DNA from: RBC074 sp964470555
GTDB taxonomy: Bacteria > Acidobacteriota > Blastocatellia > RBC074
Assembly: GCA_964470555.1 (NCBI GenBank)
Contig: CAYYDG010000026.1
Location: 37,477 to 101,476, forward strand
Direction: 5' to 3'
Length of the DNA stretch: 64,000 nucleotides
The position numbers and the translations under genes were made by a program. The stretch's first letter is position 1; every line of letters begins with the position of its first letter. This document shows, one piece after another, positions 7,344 through 18,677 of this stretch. The notes under the pieces were generated by a model that made no database searches, was not told where the DNA came from, and worked only from the letters and a program-made list of their open reading frames with translations.

Positions 7344-9497
7344 TCAGTCAATGAAGTTCAGCGAGACGGCGTCCAGCCACAGCGAATCGCTTTTTTGCCG
7401 TCCGGCCAAATCCAGCACGACCAGATTGATGTGCAGATCGGTTTCGCCCGCCGCTTTCAATCGGGCGACGGTGTTGGTGGCGTCCAGCTTGATGTTGAAT
7501 GGTGTTTTGCGATGGCGCGGACGATGATCGAAATTGCGCCGGTCGGATGGCGGCGGATCGCAATGCCCGGGACCGCCAATGCAACCGCCGGAAAACAATT
7601 GCAACTGACCGACGTAATGGTCGTTGCCTTTGATCGGCGTGTTGACATCGGCGTTTGGCGAATTCAGAAACACGCGAATGAACGTGCCGCCGTTGACCGA
7701 ATACTGCACGTTATGCAGCCGGATTTCCGCGCGGCTGTGTTGCGTCAGCACCTGTGGATGCACGCCCGCCTTGGATGATTTGAATCGTTCGATCGGAACT
7801 TCGTTGTTGGTTTCGTACAAGTGCGACGACAACACGTATTCATATCCCAGCCGGGAAATGTTCATTGTGTCGGCGACAGTCATCGTCCACGGAGGCAAGA
7901 TCGCCTGCAAATTGTCAGGGTTGGTGTTCGGATGAAGCTGCTGCCATTCCCACCACAACCGGTCTACGTTGGAATGGTGTCCCCAGAAAATCGGATCGAA
8001 CGCCGTCGTCCCGGGCGAAACCATGTCGCCGAATTGCGGCTCGTTTGGATTGTTGGGATTGTTCTGATCGAAAGCCGGATTGGCTCCGCCGGAAAAGTTG
8101 TGCAGCAAGTTGTGAATGTTTTCGACCGCACCGAAAAAGTGATTGTTGCTGGGGCCGCTGCCAAACTGGAAGAAGTTCGGAATGGCCAAAATGTTTTCGA
8201 TGTCTTGCGGCGTCGGATAGGCTTCGAAGATCAAGCCGGAATTTCCACCCGGCCAGCGAAACCGATGCCACAGCGGATTGATCTTCAGCAATTCGGCGAT
8301 GATGGCGTTGTCGCTAGCTGGATTTTTGCCGTAAGAAATGCCTGCGCCGAGAAACAGCCGATTGCCGGAATTGTACGTCGTCGTGTCCGGCTGTTTCGGA
8401 TCGTAAACGATCTTTTGCAGCTTCTTCAGATCGTCGGCGGAAACGAGTCCGGTCTTTTTCAGATTTTCAATTCCGTCAGTTGTGATCCAGCAACGGTAGG
8501 GAATTGGGATGATGCCATTGTCCAGCGTCGCATTCGAATTCATGTCCAAAATCGAAGCCTGGACGTCGGCTTCATCGGACTTGGTGTCTTTGCCCCAAGT
8601 CCAATCCCAATACGGCAAGGTGACGGTCGGATCAACATCCTGAATTTGGAGCTCGAAGAAATATAGGTAAGCGCGATGCCAGGTCAGAAATTCTTCCCAA
8701 CCGTGTTGGCAGGAATTGGCGTGAATGCGTGCCCAGTAATTGAAACTGCGTTCGTCCTGAAAGAATTTGTCGAACTTCCGCATTTGCACAATGGCATTGC
8801 GAAAGCGCGTCAATTCATCCGGCGTCAGGAAGGCGATGTTTTTGCGAGCTTTGATTGTGCCGGATTCGTGGCGATGGTCGTTGATGGAGCGCGGCGAAAC
8901 CGGATGGTCGGCGTCGCCACGCGCACGCGCGGCAATCAGCGATTCGATGACTTCGACATCGGCGCGCGGAATGTCTTCGCCTGGACAACCGTCGTCAATC
9001 CAGTCAGAAATGAACTGAATGTCGGCGGGCGCAACCGCTGAACCGCCCCACGGCAGGCGGGGGAATTGCGAACCGTCGAAGGGATATTCGCCTTTCAAGC
9101 CCTTGATCAGTCCAGAGGCTGCGCCGCGTCCGGGATATTTTTTTGGTTTGCTTTCGGGCGTTGCGCAACAACTGGAATCGGAGTCTTCTTCAGGCGGAGC
9201 AACTTCGGTTTCTTCCGAAGGATGACAACAGCTCATGACTTTCATGACCGGCAAACCGCTGCTGGAAGGCGTCGGCGCAGCGGTCACAGGCGGAGCGTTT
9301 TCCCCGGCGGCGGCGATCATTCGCACACCGTAAATCTTGACGGTCAAAAATTCCTGCAGCGGTAAACGCCAGAATTCTTTGTAGCCCTGATAATCCGGGC
9401 AGGCTTCGCCCTGCGCGTCGTCCAGAATCTGTTTTACGCGTTCATAACGGGACTGTTGGAGCGGAGCGGGGGCGTCGGTTTTGGGTTTTTCAGGCAT
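7344..9497 (-). CDS. Tyrosinase/polyphenol-oxidase-like copper protein with long N-terminal extension
   Basis: A 717-residue protein with GGAGGAG before the ATG. The CuA site is H259, H265, H274 in the region HANSCQHGWEEF-LTWHRAY; Cys263 two residues before H265 matches the Cys-His thioether of type-3 copper enzymes. PYWDW follows at 295-299. The CuB site is H462, H466 (IHNLLH) and the HH pair at 507-508 (FWGHHSNVDRLWW). Tyrosinases oxidise phenols or catechols to quinones. The first roughly 215 residues are unusual: Cys pairs (SCCH at 89-92, SSCCA at 108-112) and WIDDGCP (166-172). The C-terminal 200 residues form a beta-rich tail like that of plant or bacterial polyphenol oxidases. It is probably the first gene of the oxidase cluster. 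Active-site call strong, substrate unknown. Confidence 0.92.
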   Translation of the reverse strand: MPEKPKTDAPAPLQQSRYERVKQILDDAQGEACPDYQGYKEFWRLPLQEFLTVKIYGVRMIAAAGENAPPVTAAPTPSSSGLPVMKVMSCCHPSEETEVAPPEEDSDSSCCATPESKPKKYPGRGAASGLIKGLKGEYPFDGSQFPRLPWGGSAVAPADIQFISDWIDDGCPGEDIPRADVEVIESLIAARARGDADHPVSPRSINDHRHESGTIKARKNIAFLTPDELTRFRNAIVQMRKFDKFFQDERSFNYWARIHANSCQHGWEEFLTWHRAYLYFFELQIQDVDPTVTLPYWDWTWGKDTKSDEADVQASILDMNSNATLDNGIIPIPYRCWITTDGIENLKKTGLVSADDLKKLQKIVYDPKQPDTTTYNSGNRLFLGAGISYGKNPASDNAIIAELLKINPLWHRFRWPGGNSGLIFEAYPTPQDIENILAIPNFFQFGSGPSNNHFFGAVENIHNLLHNFSGGANPAFDQNNPNNPNEPQFGDMVSPGTTAFDPIFWGHHSNVDRLWWEWQQLHPNTNPDNLQAILPPWTMTVADTMNISRLGYEYVLSSHLYETNNEVPIERFKSSKAGVHPQVLTQHSRAEIRLHNVQYSVNGGTFIRVFLNSPNADVNTPIKGNDHYVGQLQLFSGGCIGGPGHCDPPPSDRRNFDHRPRHRKTPFNIKLDATNTVARLKAAGETDLHINLVVLDLAGRQKSDSLWLDAVSLNFID

Positions 9498-9984
9498 GAC
9501 AAAACTCTCCTCCTCAGGGCGAACAACGCCCGAAAGATGATGTCGGTGGATGCGGGAAAAGCTGGAACTGCGTTTGGTACTGAAAAGATGTCAGGTCTTT
9601 GGGAACTATGTTTTTTCGTTTTCAGTCAGGAGTTTTGTAGCGAAGCGATAATACAGGAAGGCTTCTGACTCCGTTGTGTGGGCAACTGGTCATTTGTTGT
9701 TTGGTTGTTACCTTGAAAGCGCGAGCATCTTAAGCAGAGCGCTTCAGCACGTCAATCTTTCTTGGTTCAAAGTCGAATTTTCGTAATCAAAACCGCTCTT
9801 CCCATGAGCTAAACCGGAATCTTCGATGGCTTTCCCTCACTGTGATGAAAAAAATTGCTGGAATTCTTTCGCTGCTGGTTTTGTCGAGACGCAGCTTTGT
9901 CGGTATGATGCGCGCCGCCACCCCATAAGTTTTCAGTCGAACCGGAACAAGCTGCCTGCTTGTTTTCTTTGGGGGAGGTTTATC
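9498..9984. other. Divergent intergenic region, tyrosinase gene and comM
   Basis: There are 487 nt between divergent genes. Beyond a comM promoter candidate (9881-9909) and the ribosome site GGGGGAGG at 9971-9978, I see no gene. The in-frame extension of comM back to 9826 is not supported by a ribosome site and would include the promoter. The region must also carry the promoter of the oxidase cluster on the minus strand, for which I found no clear boxes. Confidence 0.6.
9881..9909 (+). promoter_or_regulatory. Candidate sigma70-type promoter for comM
   Basis: TTGTCG (9881-9886), 17 nt, TATGAT (9904-9909), about 75 nt before the TTG start at 9985. Found by eye; box match is good for -10 and moderate for -35. 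Confidence 0.4.
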
Positions 9985-11535
9985 TTGCTTTTCAAAACGC
10001 TCAGCGCCGCCGTATATGGAATTGACGCCGAACTGGTCGAAGTCGAGGTGGATTTGACGCCGCGCGCAGGGGATTCGATGAACGAACAACCTGCCGTGAT
10101 CGTCGTCGGATTGCCCGATCTGGCCGTGCGCGAAAGCCGCGAACGCATTCGCGCGGCGATCAACAACAGCCGCTTTTTCTTTCCGGTTTACAAAATCACG
10201 ATCAATCTGGCTCCGGCGGATGTGAAAAAAGAAGGCTCGGCTTTCGACCTGCCGATAGCCGTCGGCATTCTCGGAGCCAATGGCGAATTGCAGCGCGAAG
10301 ATTTGGACGACACTTTATTGATCGGCGAACTGGCGCTGGATGGCCGTGTGCGTCCGGTTCGTGGAGCTTTGCCGATTGCCGTCGCCGCGAAGAAAAAAGG
10401 CTTGAAGCGGTTATTGCTGCCGGTCGAAAACGCCGCCGAAGCCGCCGTCGTCGCCGGGCTGGATGTGTATCCGGTCAGGGATTTGCGCGAAGTCGTCACG
10501 TTGCTGAACCTGCCGGAACTGCCCGAACCGATGAAGCTGGATGTCGAACAAATGCTTGGCGAAGCGGATCGTTACCCTGTGGATTTCCGCGAAGTGCGCG
10601 GCCAGATGCACGCCAAACGCGCCATCGAAATCGCCACCGCAGGCGGGCATAACATTTTGCTCGTTGGGCCGCCCGGTTCCGGCAAATCCATGTTGTCCAA
10701 ACGCATTCCTTCGATTTTGCCGCCGATCACGTTTGAAGAAGCTCTGGAAACAACGAAGATTCACAGCGTTGCCGGATTCACCGATGCGCGCGGTTTGCTG
10801 ACCACGCGCCCGTTTCGGTCGCCGCATCACACCATCAGCGACGCAGGCTTGATCGGCGGCGGAGCCATTCCGCGACCAGGCGAAGTCAGTCTGGCTCACA
10901 ACGGCGTGCTGTTTCTGGATGAATTGCCGGAATTCGAGCGCAACGTGCTGGAAGTGCTTCGGCAACCCTTGGAAGATCAGCGCGTGACGATCAGCCGCGC
11001 TTCGATGTCGCTCACGTTTCCGGCGAGCTTCATGCTGGTTGCCGCGATGAACCCATGCAACTGCGGATTTTATGGAGACCCGACGCGCGAATGTCGCTGC
11101 ACGCCGCCCCAAGTGCAGCGGTACATTTCCAAAATCTCCGGCCCGTTGCTGGATCGCATAGACATTCACATCAACGTTCCGGCGGTGAAAGTCAGCGAGC
11201 TTGCGGCGCAGGACAGCGGCGAAGGTTCCGTAGAAATCCGACAGCGGGTGGTGAACGTCCGAAAAGTGCAACAGCAGCGATTCAGCGGCGAACACGTGTT
11301 TTGCAATGCGCAGATGCCGCCGCGATTGATTCGCAAATACTGCCAGCTCGATGCGCCGTCTCAGCAATTGCTGGAACGGGCGATGATGAAACTGGGTTTG
11401 TCGGCGCGAGCGTATGACCGCATTTTGAAGGTCAGCCGCACGATTGCCGATTTGGAAGGAATGGAGCGGATTGCGGAAAAACACATTTCCGAAGCCGTCC
11501 AATACCGCACGCTGGATCGCACATACTGGCAATAA
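9985..11535 (+). CDS. comM: ComM/YifB-family Mg-chelatase-like AAA+ ATPase
   Basis: A 516-residue protein when started at the TTG at 9985, which has an excellent GGGGGAGG site 6 nt upstream; this gives the usual family length and the usual N-terminus (LFKTLSAAVYGIDAELV). Domains in order: N-terminal ChlI/Lon-protease-like fold (about 1-170, GLPDLAVRESRERIRAA), Mg-chelatase AAA+ core with Walker A GPPGSGKSM, Walker B LFLDELPEF, and the conserved CNCGFYGD region, then the ChlI C-terminal domain. In other bacteria ComM is a hexameric helicase promoting branch migration during natural transformation. No competence genes are adjacent. It is transcribed alone, apparently from the promoter at 9881-9909. 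Confidence 0.93.
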   Translation: MLFKTLSAAVYGIDAELVEVEVDLTPRAGDSMNEQPAVIVVGLPDLAVRESRERIRAAINNSRFFFPVYKITINLAPADVKKEGSAFDLPIAVGILGANGELQREDLDDTLLIGELALDGRVRPVRGALPIAVAAKKKGLKRLLLPVENAAEAAVVAGLDVYPVRDLREVVTLLNLPELPEPMKLDVEQMLGEADRYPVDFREVRGQMHAKRAIEIATAGGHNILLVGPPGSGKSMLSKRIPSILPPITFEEALETTKIHSVAGFTDARGLLTTRPFRSPHHTISDAGLIGGGAIPRPGEVSLAHNGVLFLDELPEFERNVLEVLRQPLEDQRVTISRASMSLTFPASFMLVAAMNPCNCGFYGDPTRECRCTPPQVQRYISKISGPLLDRIDIHINVPAVKVSELAAQDSGEGSVEIRQRVVNVRKVQQQRFSGEHVFCNAQMPPRLIRKYCQLDAPSQQLLERAMMKLGLSARAYDRILKVSRTIADLEGMERIAEKHISEAVQYRTLDRTYWQ

Positions 11536-11874
11536 GCGCTCGCTCTGTTAATTCAAACACAAATCAGCAAAGAATTTTTGGGTTGATTCACAGCAGGCAA
11601 TTCATTGATTGACATCCGAAAATCAGAAGAGTAGGCTGCGCCCGCTTTATCAAACAGAAACAGATTGATAGCCAAATCAATCCCGGAAACTACAAAAATC
11701 AATTGTTGCCCTCGGCAGTTTAGAAGTCGTCACAGTCTCTTTATCAACTTCGGGAATTCATTCCGCCATGGGGAATTCCGCTTCAACCATTCAGTAACCT
11801 GTCATTAGCAGCCTGGGCATTACGCCCCCGTCTTGCCGGTTCTTTTATCCAACATCAACCTTTAGGAGGTGTGC
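11536..11874. other. Intergenic leader before the eCIS operon
   Basis: There are 339 nt with no coding potential that I can support. The region is more AT-rich than its neighbours in its first half, carries a promoter candidate at 11609-11637, and ends in a strong AGGAGG site (11864-11869) 5 nt before the sheath ATG. If that promoter is used, the operon has a leader of roughly 230 nt. Confidence 0.6.
11609..11637 (+). promoter_or_regulatory. Candidate promoter for the contractile injection operon
   Basis: Perfect TTGACA (11609-11614), spacer of 17 nt, TAGGCT (11632-11637). It is the only good box pair I found between comM and the sheath gene. The -10 match is weak, and the real promoter could use an alternative sigma factor. 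Confidence 0.35.
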
Positions 11875-13425
11875 ATGCCAGCAACACTCAGTTATCCTGG
11901 TGTTTACATTGAAGAGGTTCCCAGCGGGGTTCGCACCATCGCCGGGGTCAGCACTTCGGATACGGCCTTTGTGGATTTTTTCAATCGTGGTCCGGTCAAC
12001 GATCCGGTGCGTATTACCAGCTTCGGAGATTTTGAACGGGTCTTCGGTGGCCTGGATCGTCGCAGTCCTGCCAGTTACGCCATTCAACAGTATTACCTGA
12101 ATGGAGGACAGATTGCCTATGTTGTGCGCGTCACCGGAGGGGCAGCCGCCAAAGCCCAGGTGGTTTTGTCAGCCGGGGCGACAAGCATAGTGAGAGTGGA
12201 AGCGGCCAACGCAGGCATTTGGGGACAGAGTCTGCGTGTGACTGTGACTCAGAACGGAGCGCTGTTCAATTTGGCGGTGGAAGAAGTTGTCAACGGAACA
12301 GTTGCCGGAAATCAGCTCAATGGCGGCCAGGCGGTCAACTCGGAGCAATTCTTCAATTTGAGTATGGACAGCGCCAGCCAGCGTTATGCCGTGGACGTGG
12401 TCAGCAAACAATCACAGCTTGTTGCATTGGTTCGGCTCAGTCCTGCAAACAATACCAGTTCGCCTGATCCCGTCTCCAACATCAAACTCACTGGCAACGC
12501 CGCTGACGATGGAACCGCGCCCACAGCCAATGACCTGAAAGGCAGTTCTTTGGGCAAAACCGGCATTCACGCGCTGGAAAAAATCGCGCCTTTTGTCTTC
12601 AACATTCTCTGCATTCCCGCGGCGGCGGAATTGGCGGAAGCTGATATGCGGTCTGTTTACACAGAGGCTCTCAGCTTCTGCGAAAGCAAACGCGCTTTTC
12701 TGTTGGTGGACATTCCCGAAACGACCAGCACCATCACACTGATGAATACCTGGTTGACAGCCAACGCCAATCTGCGCAGCGACCGTGCTGCAGTGTACTT
12801 CCCGCGGTTGGAAATTCCCGATTCACTCAATGGCAATCGCCCGCGCAACGTCGCTGCCAGCGGAACGCTGGCGGGCATTTATGCCCGAACCGATGCGACG
12901 CGCGGCATCTGGAAAGCGCCCGCCGGAACGGAAGCGGTCATGCGAAACGCCAGCGTCGCGCTCAAGTTGAACGATCTGGAAAACGGCGGCCTCAATCAGC
13001 AGGGCGCAAATGTGCTGCGTAATTTTCCGGTCTACGGCAACATCAGTTGGGGCGCGCGGACGCTCAATGGCGCAGACCAGCAAGCCAGCGAATACAAATA
13101 CATTCCGGTGCGAAGATTGGCGCTGTACATCGAAGAAAGCCTGTATCAGGGGCTGAAATGGGTGGTGTTCGAGCCGAATGACGAACCGCTGTGGGCGCAG
13201 GTTCGGCTGAACGTCGGCGCGTTTATGAACAATCTGTTCCGGCAGGGAGCGTTCCAGGGGCGTTCGTCGCGCGAAGCGTATTTCGTCAAATGCGACAAGG
13301 AAACGACCACGCAAAACGATATTGATCGCGGCATCGTCAATATCCTGGTCGGATTTGCGCCGCTCAAACCCGCCGAATTCGTCGTTGTCAAACTTCAGCA
13401 AATCGCCGGTCAGGTTCAAGTCTGA
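11875..13425 (+). CDS. eCIS contractile sheath protein
   Basis: A 516-residue protein from the ATG at 11875 (AGGAGG 5 nt upstream; a GTG 6 nt earlier overlaps that site and is rejected). The N-terminus has the conserved tail-sheath motif YPGVYIEEVPSGVRTI followed by GVSTS. The C-terminal part has RRLALYIEESLYQGLKWVVF, FEPNDEPLW, VGAFMNNLFRQGAFQG and DIDRGIVNILVGFAPLKPAEF, all typical of Pvc/Afp and T4 gp18-type sheath C-terminal domains. Sheath subunits polymerise around the tube and contract to drive it into a membrane. It is the first gene of the cluster and the only sheath gene here, whereas PVC and Afp clusters carry three paralogues. The tube gene follows after 23 nt. Confidence 0.96.
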   Translation: MPATLSYPGVYIEEVPSGVRTIAGVSTSDTAFVDFFNRGPVNDPVRITSFGDFERVFGGLDRRSPASYAIQQYYLNGGQIAYVVRVTGGAAAKAQVVLSAGATSIVRVEAANAGIWGQSLRVTVTQNGALFNLAVEEVVNGTVAGNQLNGGQAVNSEQFFNLSMDSASQRYAVDVVSKQSQLVALVRLSPANNTSSPDPVSNIKLTGNAADDGTAPTANDLKGSSLGKTGIHALEKIAPFVFNILCIPAAAELAEADMRSVYTEALSFCESKRAFLLVDIPETTSTITLMNTWLTANANLRSDRAAVYFPRLEIPDSLNGNRPRNVAASGTLAGIYARTDATRGIWKAPAGTEAVMRNASVALKLNDLENGGLNQQGANVLRNFPVYGNISWGARTLNGADQQASEYKYIPVRRLALYIEESLYQGLKWVVFEPNDEPLWAQVRLNVGAFMNNLFRQGAFQGRSSREAYFVKCDKETTTQNDIDRGIVNILVGFAPLKPAEFVVVKLQQIAGQVQV

Positions 13426-13448
13426 TCCATTATCGAGGAGGTGTTCGC

Positions 13449-13970
13449 GTGGCCAAGTTCAGTGTCAATACACAACGTTTCGATCCGTACAAGAATTTCA
13501 AATTTCGCGTCAAATGGGACGGGCGCTATGTGGCAGGGGTCAGCAAGATCAGTGCGCTCAAACGCACGACGGAAGTGGTGGAGCACCGCGAAGGCGGCGA
13601 TCTCAGTTACATGCGCAAATCTCCGGCGCAAACCAAATTCGAACCGCTGACGCTGGAACGCGGCGTGACGCACGACCCGGAGTTCGAGCAATGGGCGAGC
13701 AAGGTTTGGTCTTATGGCGCCAGCCCCGGCGGCGGTCGTGAACTGTCGCTGAAGGATTTCCGCAAGGACATCATCATCGAACTGTTGAACGAAGCCGGTC
13801 AGGTGGCGCTGGTTTACAAGATTTATCGCGCCTGGGTGTCGGAATTCACGGCATTGCCGGAACTCGATGCCAGCGCCAATGCCGTGGCGATTCAATCGCT
13901 GGTTCTGCAAAACGAAGGCTGGGAGCGCGATGTCGAAGTGCCTGAGCCGCAGGAACCGACCTTGACCTGA
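13449..13970 (+). CDS. eCIS inner tube protein (gp19-like)
   Basis: A 173-residue protein with a GTG start and GAGGAGG upstream. It has the layout of gp19/Hcp-like tube proteins: FDPYKNFKFRVKWDGRYVAGVSK at the start, then ALKRTTEVVEHREGGD and FEPLTLERGVTHD, followed by the strand-rich half ending in IQSLVLQNEGWERD. Tube proteins form stacked hexameric rings inside the sheath. It lies directly behind the sheath gene, as in all known systems, and is the only tube gene in the window. The proline- and glutamate-rich last 10 residues are a little longer than in the core fold. Confidence 0.95.
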   Translation: MAKFSVNTQRFDPYKNFKFRVKWDGRYVAGVSKISALKRTTEVVEHREGGDLSYMRKSPAQTKFEPLTLERGVTHDPEFEQWASKVWSYGASPGGGRELSLKDFRKDIIIELLNEAGQVALVYKIYRAWVSEFTALPELDASANAVAIQSLVLQNEGWERDVEVPEPQEPTLT

Positions 13971-13982
13971 TAAGGCAGGAAC

Positions 13983-14711
13983 ATGCAATCGCCTTCGGTG
14001 ACAGAACTTTTACAGGCTTGGGAGCGCGGTTTGGCGCTGCCCGGTTACGAACGCGCGTTGATCCTGCTGGCGGCGGCGATGCCCGATCATTCGCCGCAAG
14101 AGTTGGCCGAATGGAGCCTGGGACGCCGTGATGCCTCGTTGTTGCAATTGCGCGAAACGTTGTTTGGAACGCGGCTGGTTTCAGTGACGAATTGTCCGCA
14201 GTGTCGAGCGCGTCTGGAACTGGAATTCACCACGACTGACATTCAAGCTCCGTTTGCGCAAGACAAGGAACTGGAAATGCGCTTTGCCGCTGCGGACGGC
14301 GATTATGCGATTCGGTTTCGCTTGCCGAATTCCTCGGACTTACGTGCGCTGGTCGGTTTGCCCGACCGCGATCAATTGTTGTTCCGCTGCGTGCTGGAAT
14401 CGAAACGCAATCAACAAACGTGTTCTCCCGAATCGCTGTCGCCGGAAGTGCGAGCGGAAATCATCCGACAGATGGAAGCCGCCGATCCGCAAGCCAACGT
14501 GCAATTGGCGCTGCGTTGCGTCGAATGCGGAACCGAATGGCCTGCCGCGTTCGACATTCTTTCGTTTCTTTGGGAAGAGCTTGACCGATGGACGCTCCGC
14601 ACGTTGCGCGAAGTGCATGTGCTGGCTTCGGCATACGGATGGAGCGAAGCTGAAATTCTGGCGCTCAGCCCGCAGCGCCGCCAACGTTATCTGGAAATGG
14701 TGACGACATGA
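13983..14711 (+). CDS. T4 gp26-like eCIS baseplate/assembly protein with zinc ribbon
   Basis: A 242-residue protein. The N-terminal 60 residues are helical (LLQAWERGLALPGYERALILLAAA), followed by two Cys pairs, CPQC (71, 74) and CVEC (about 179, 182), which would form a split zinc ribbon. The C-terminal end (LREVHVLASAYGWSEAEILALSPQRRQRYLEMV) is the conserved helical motif seen in small T4-type baseplate hub and assembly proteins. I read it as the T4 gp26/gp51-like chaperone found at this position in many eCIS clusters; the assignment rests on motif and place. The next gene overlaps it by 4 nt (ATGA), indicating coupled translation. Confidence 0.7.
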   Translation: MQSPSVTELLQAWERGLALPGYERALILLAAAMPDHSPQELAEWSLGRRDASLLQLRETLFGTRLVSVTNCPQCRARLELEFTTTDIQAPFAQDKELEMRFAAADGDYAIRFRLPNSSDLRALVGLPDRDQLLFRCVLESKRNQQTCSPESLSPEVRAEIIRQMEAADPQANVQLALRCVECGTEWPAAFDILSFLWEELDRWTLRTLREVHVLASAYGWSEAEILALSPQRRQRYLEMVTT

Positions 14712-15403
14712 CTGATTGGCTTGAACAGGTTCTGTCGCGTGCTTTTGGCTCTGAGGCGGAAATTCGTCCGCGCCCGTTGTCGCGTTTTGAAGATGGCGGC
14801 GCCGGGGAATGGTCTGTCACTGAACCGACACAGGCAGAAGTACAACCATCGCCATTGACGCAATTGGCGGAAGGAAGCAGTTCGCACCAGGACAGATTCG
14901 AGCCAGTCGAGTCGCCAATCAGTCCGCAATTGCCTGAATCGTTTTTTGCCGAGCCTCTTCTGTTGCCGGAGCGGAACGATTCATTTGTCAAAGCTTCTCA
15001 GCCGAAGATCGAACCGCGCAGAGAAATCATCGAACTTTATTCGTCGAGCCGCGAAGAGAAAGTCATCCACACCACAAAAGTCGTAGAGCGATTGTCGGCT
15101 GAAAACGATGACGAACCATTGCGAGCGCCGGCTGGACAATCCGTGCGTGCTTTGGAAGAACCGGCCAAGCCCTTTTTGCTGCAACCTGCGCCTGCTGTGT
15201 TGCCGGAGCCTTTGTTTGAGCGGAAGGAACCTCTATCGTCAACCGGGCCGACGGTTCGCGTCAGCATTGGACGCATTGAAATCTCTGTTGCGCCAACGCC
15301 GTCCGTTGCGCCGCGTCCGGCGCCCAGACCAGCCTCAACGCCGCTTAGACCGTCGCGCTCGCTCGACGATTATTTGCGTCGCAGAAATGGAGGCGAACGA
15401 TGA
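14708..15403 (+). CDS. Disordered eCIS-associated hypothetical protein
   Basis: A 231-residue low-complexity protein rich in Pro, Glu and Ser. Only the ends look ordered: an N-terminal helix (MTDWLEQVLSRAFG) and a C-terminal segment with VRVSIGRIEISV, a Pro-Ala linker, and SLDDYLRRRNGG at the extreme end. Proteins with the same short beta motif and DDYLRRR ending occur between the gp26-like and DUF4255 genes of other eCIS loci (from memory, not checked). The role is unknown; a flexible connector or assembly factor would fit. It overlaps both neighbours by 4 nt (ATGA at each junction). Confidence 0.75.
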   Translation: MTDWLEQVLSRAFGSEAEIRPRPLSRFEDGGAGEWSVTEPTQAEVQPSPLTQLAEGSSSHQDRFEPVESPISPQLPESFFAEPLLLPERNDSFVKASQPKIEPRREIIELYSSSREEKVIHTTKVVERLSAENDDEPLRAPAGQSVRALEEPAKPFLLQPAPAVLPEPLFERKEPLSSTGPTVRVSIGRIEISVAPTPSVAPRPAPRPASTPLRPSRSLDDYLRRRNGGER

Positions 15404-16712
15404 GCGGAACGCTGGCGATTGCCGCCGTCAGCGCGGTGATGAAATCCTTGCTGCTCAATTCGCTGTCCGATTACGGCGTGACGGCCTCTGTCGTTCCCAG
15501 CTTGAAAATTTCCGCGCTGCCGCCGGACAAAGTGGTTGACGACCAGCCTTGCCTGAACATTTTTTTCTACCGGGCAATTACCAATTCAGGCTGGGCGGCG
15601 AACGATCTTCCTTCGCGTAATGAACGAGGCGAATCGGTGACCAATCCTTATCTTGCGCTCGATCTGGATTACCTGCTTACCGCACACGGCACAAAAGATT
15701 TTCAAGGTGAAATCCTGCTCGGTTATGCCATGCAGATTTTTCACGAAAAACCGGTGCTGGCGCGTCAAGCCATCCGCGATGCCTTGCGTCCAAGCGCGCC
15801 CGGTTCGCCCAATCCGCTGGTCAACGCCGATACGCCCGAATCCATGCTGGCCGCCATTGCCGCGGCGGAACTGGCCGATCAAATCGAACAAATCAAAATC
15901 GCTCCTTACAACCATCCGCTGGACGAAGTGTCGAACGTCTGGTCGTCGCTGCAAACTCAATATCGCCCTACGGCTGCTTACAAGGTGTCGGTGGTGTTGA
16001 TTCGCAGCAAACGGCCGTCGCGCGTTGCACCGCCGGTCAAAGATTACAAAGTGTATGCCATGCCGTTTCGCCAGCCTGTGATCGAAGAGGTCTTTGCCGA
16101 TGACGGGCCGGGCACGCCGATTCTGATGAATAAAAATCTGGTCTTGCGTGGTCAGGCGCTGCGCGGCGCAGACACGCGAGTCAACTTGGGTGGAATTGAA
16201 CTTTCAGGCGCGGCGTTGCAGGTGACAGACGAACGCATCGAACTGGCTTTGCCCGTGTCTGCTCGCGCCGGAATTCAGGGAGTACAGGTCAAACATTACT
16301 TGAGCCTGGGCGTTCCGCCGCAGCCGCATCGCGGGTTTGAATCGAACGTCGCGGCGTTTGTGTTGCAACCGCAAATCACCAAAACCGGGCCGAATTACAA
16401 CCTGGATATTTTGCCCGCCGCAGGCGATTTACCGCGCCGGTTGCGCGTTCAACTCAACCCGGCGGTTGACGCCACGCAACGCGCGGAATTGATGTTGAAT
16501 GAACCAGATGCGCCGGACACGCGCCCGGCGCGAACGTACACGATTGAAGCCATCAAGCGCGCGCCCGGTTCACCGGCGACCACGCAACTGGAATTTCCGC
16601 TGACAGGCGTCGAAGCGGATGAATATCTGGTGCGCGTTCAAGTGGACGGCGCGCAATCGCCATTGGATTTCGTCGCTCCGCAAGGATATGTCGGGCCAAA
16701 GGTCAATTTGTG

Positions 16713-16713
<1 letters not shown>
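15400..16713 (+). CDS. DUF4255 (Pvc16-like) tail terminator/cap protein
   Basis: A 437-residue protein. The N-terminal about 190 residues carry the DUF4255 pattern: AIAAVSAVMKSLLL, then LNIFFYRAITNSGW and NPYLALDLDYLLTAHG, and GYAMQIFHEKPVL. This family includes Pvc16, which caps the distal end of the sheath-tube. The C-terminal half looks like an Ig/IPT fold (LVLRGQALRGADTRVNLGG and following strands), a common extension in single-sheath eCIS. It starts inside the end of the previous gene (ATGA), and its stop overlaps the ATPase start. The position between tube-side genes and the ATPase matches known gene order. Confidence 0.88.

Positions 16714-18660
<1,947 letters not shown>

Positions 18661-18677
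<17 letters not shown>

Noticed and set aside
9845..9928. 28-codon frame starting MKKIAGILSLLVLS upstream of comM
   Set aside because: It looks like a signal-peptide start but ends at once, has no ribosome site and overlaps the comM promoter candidate. Probably chance.
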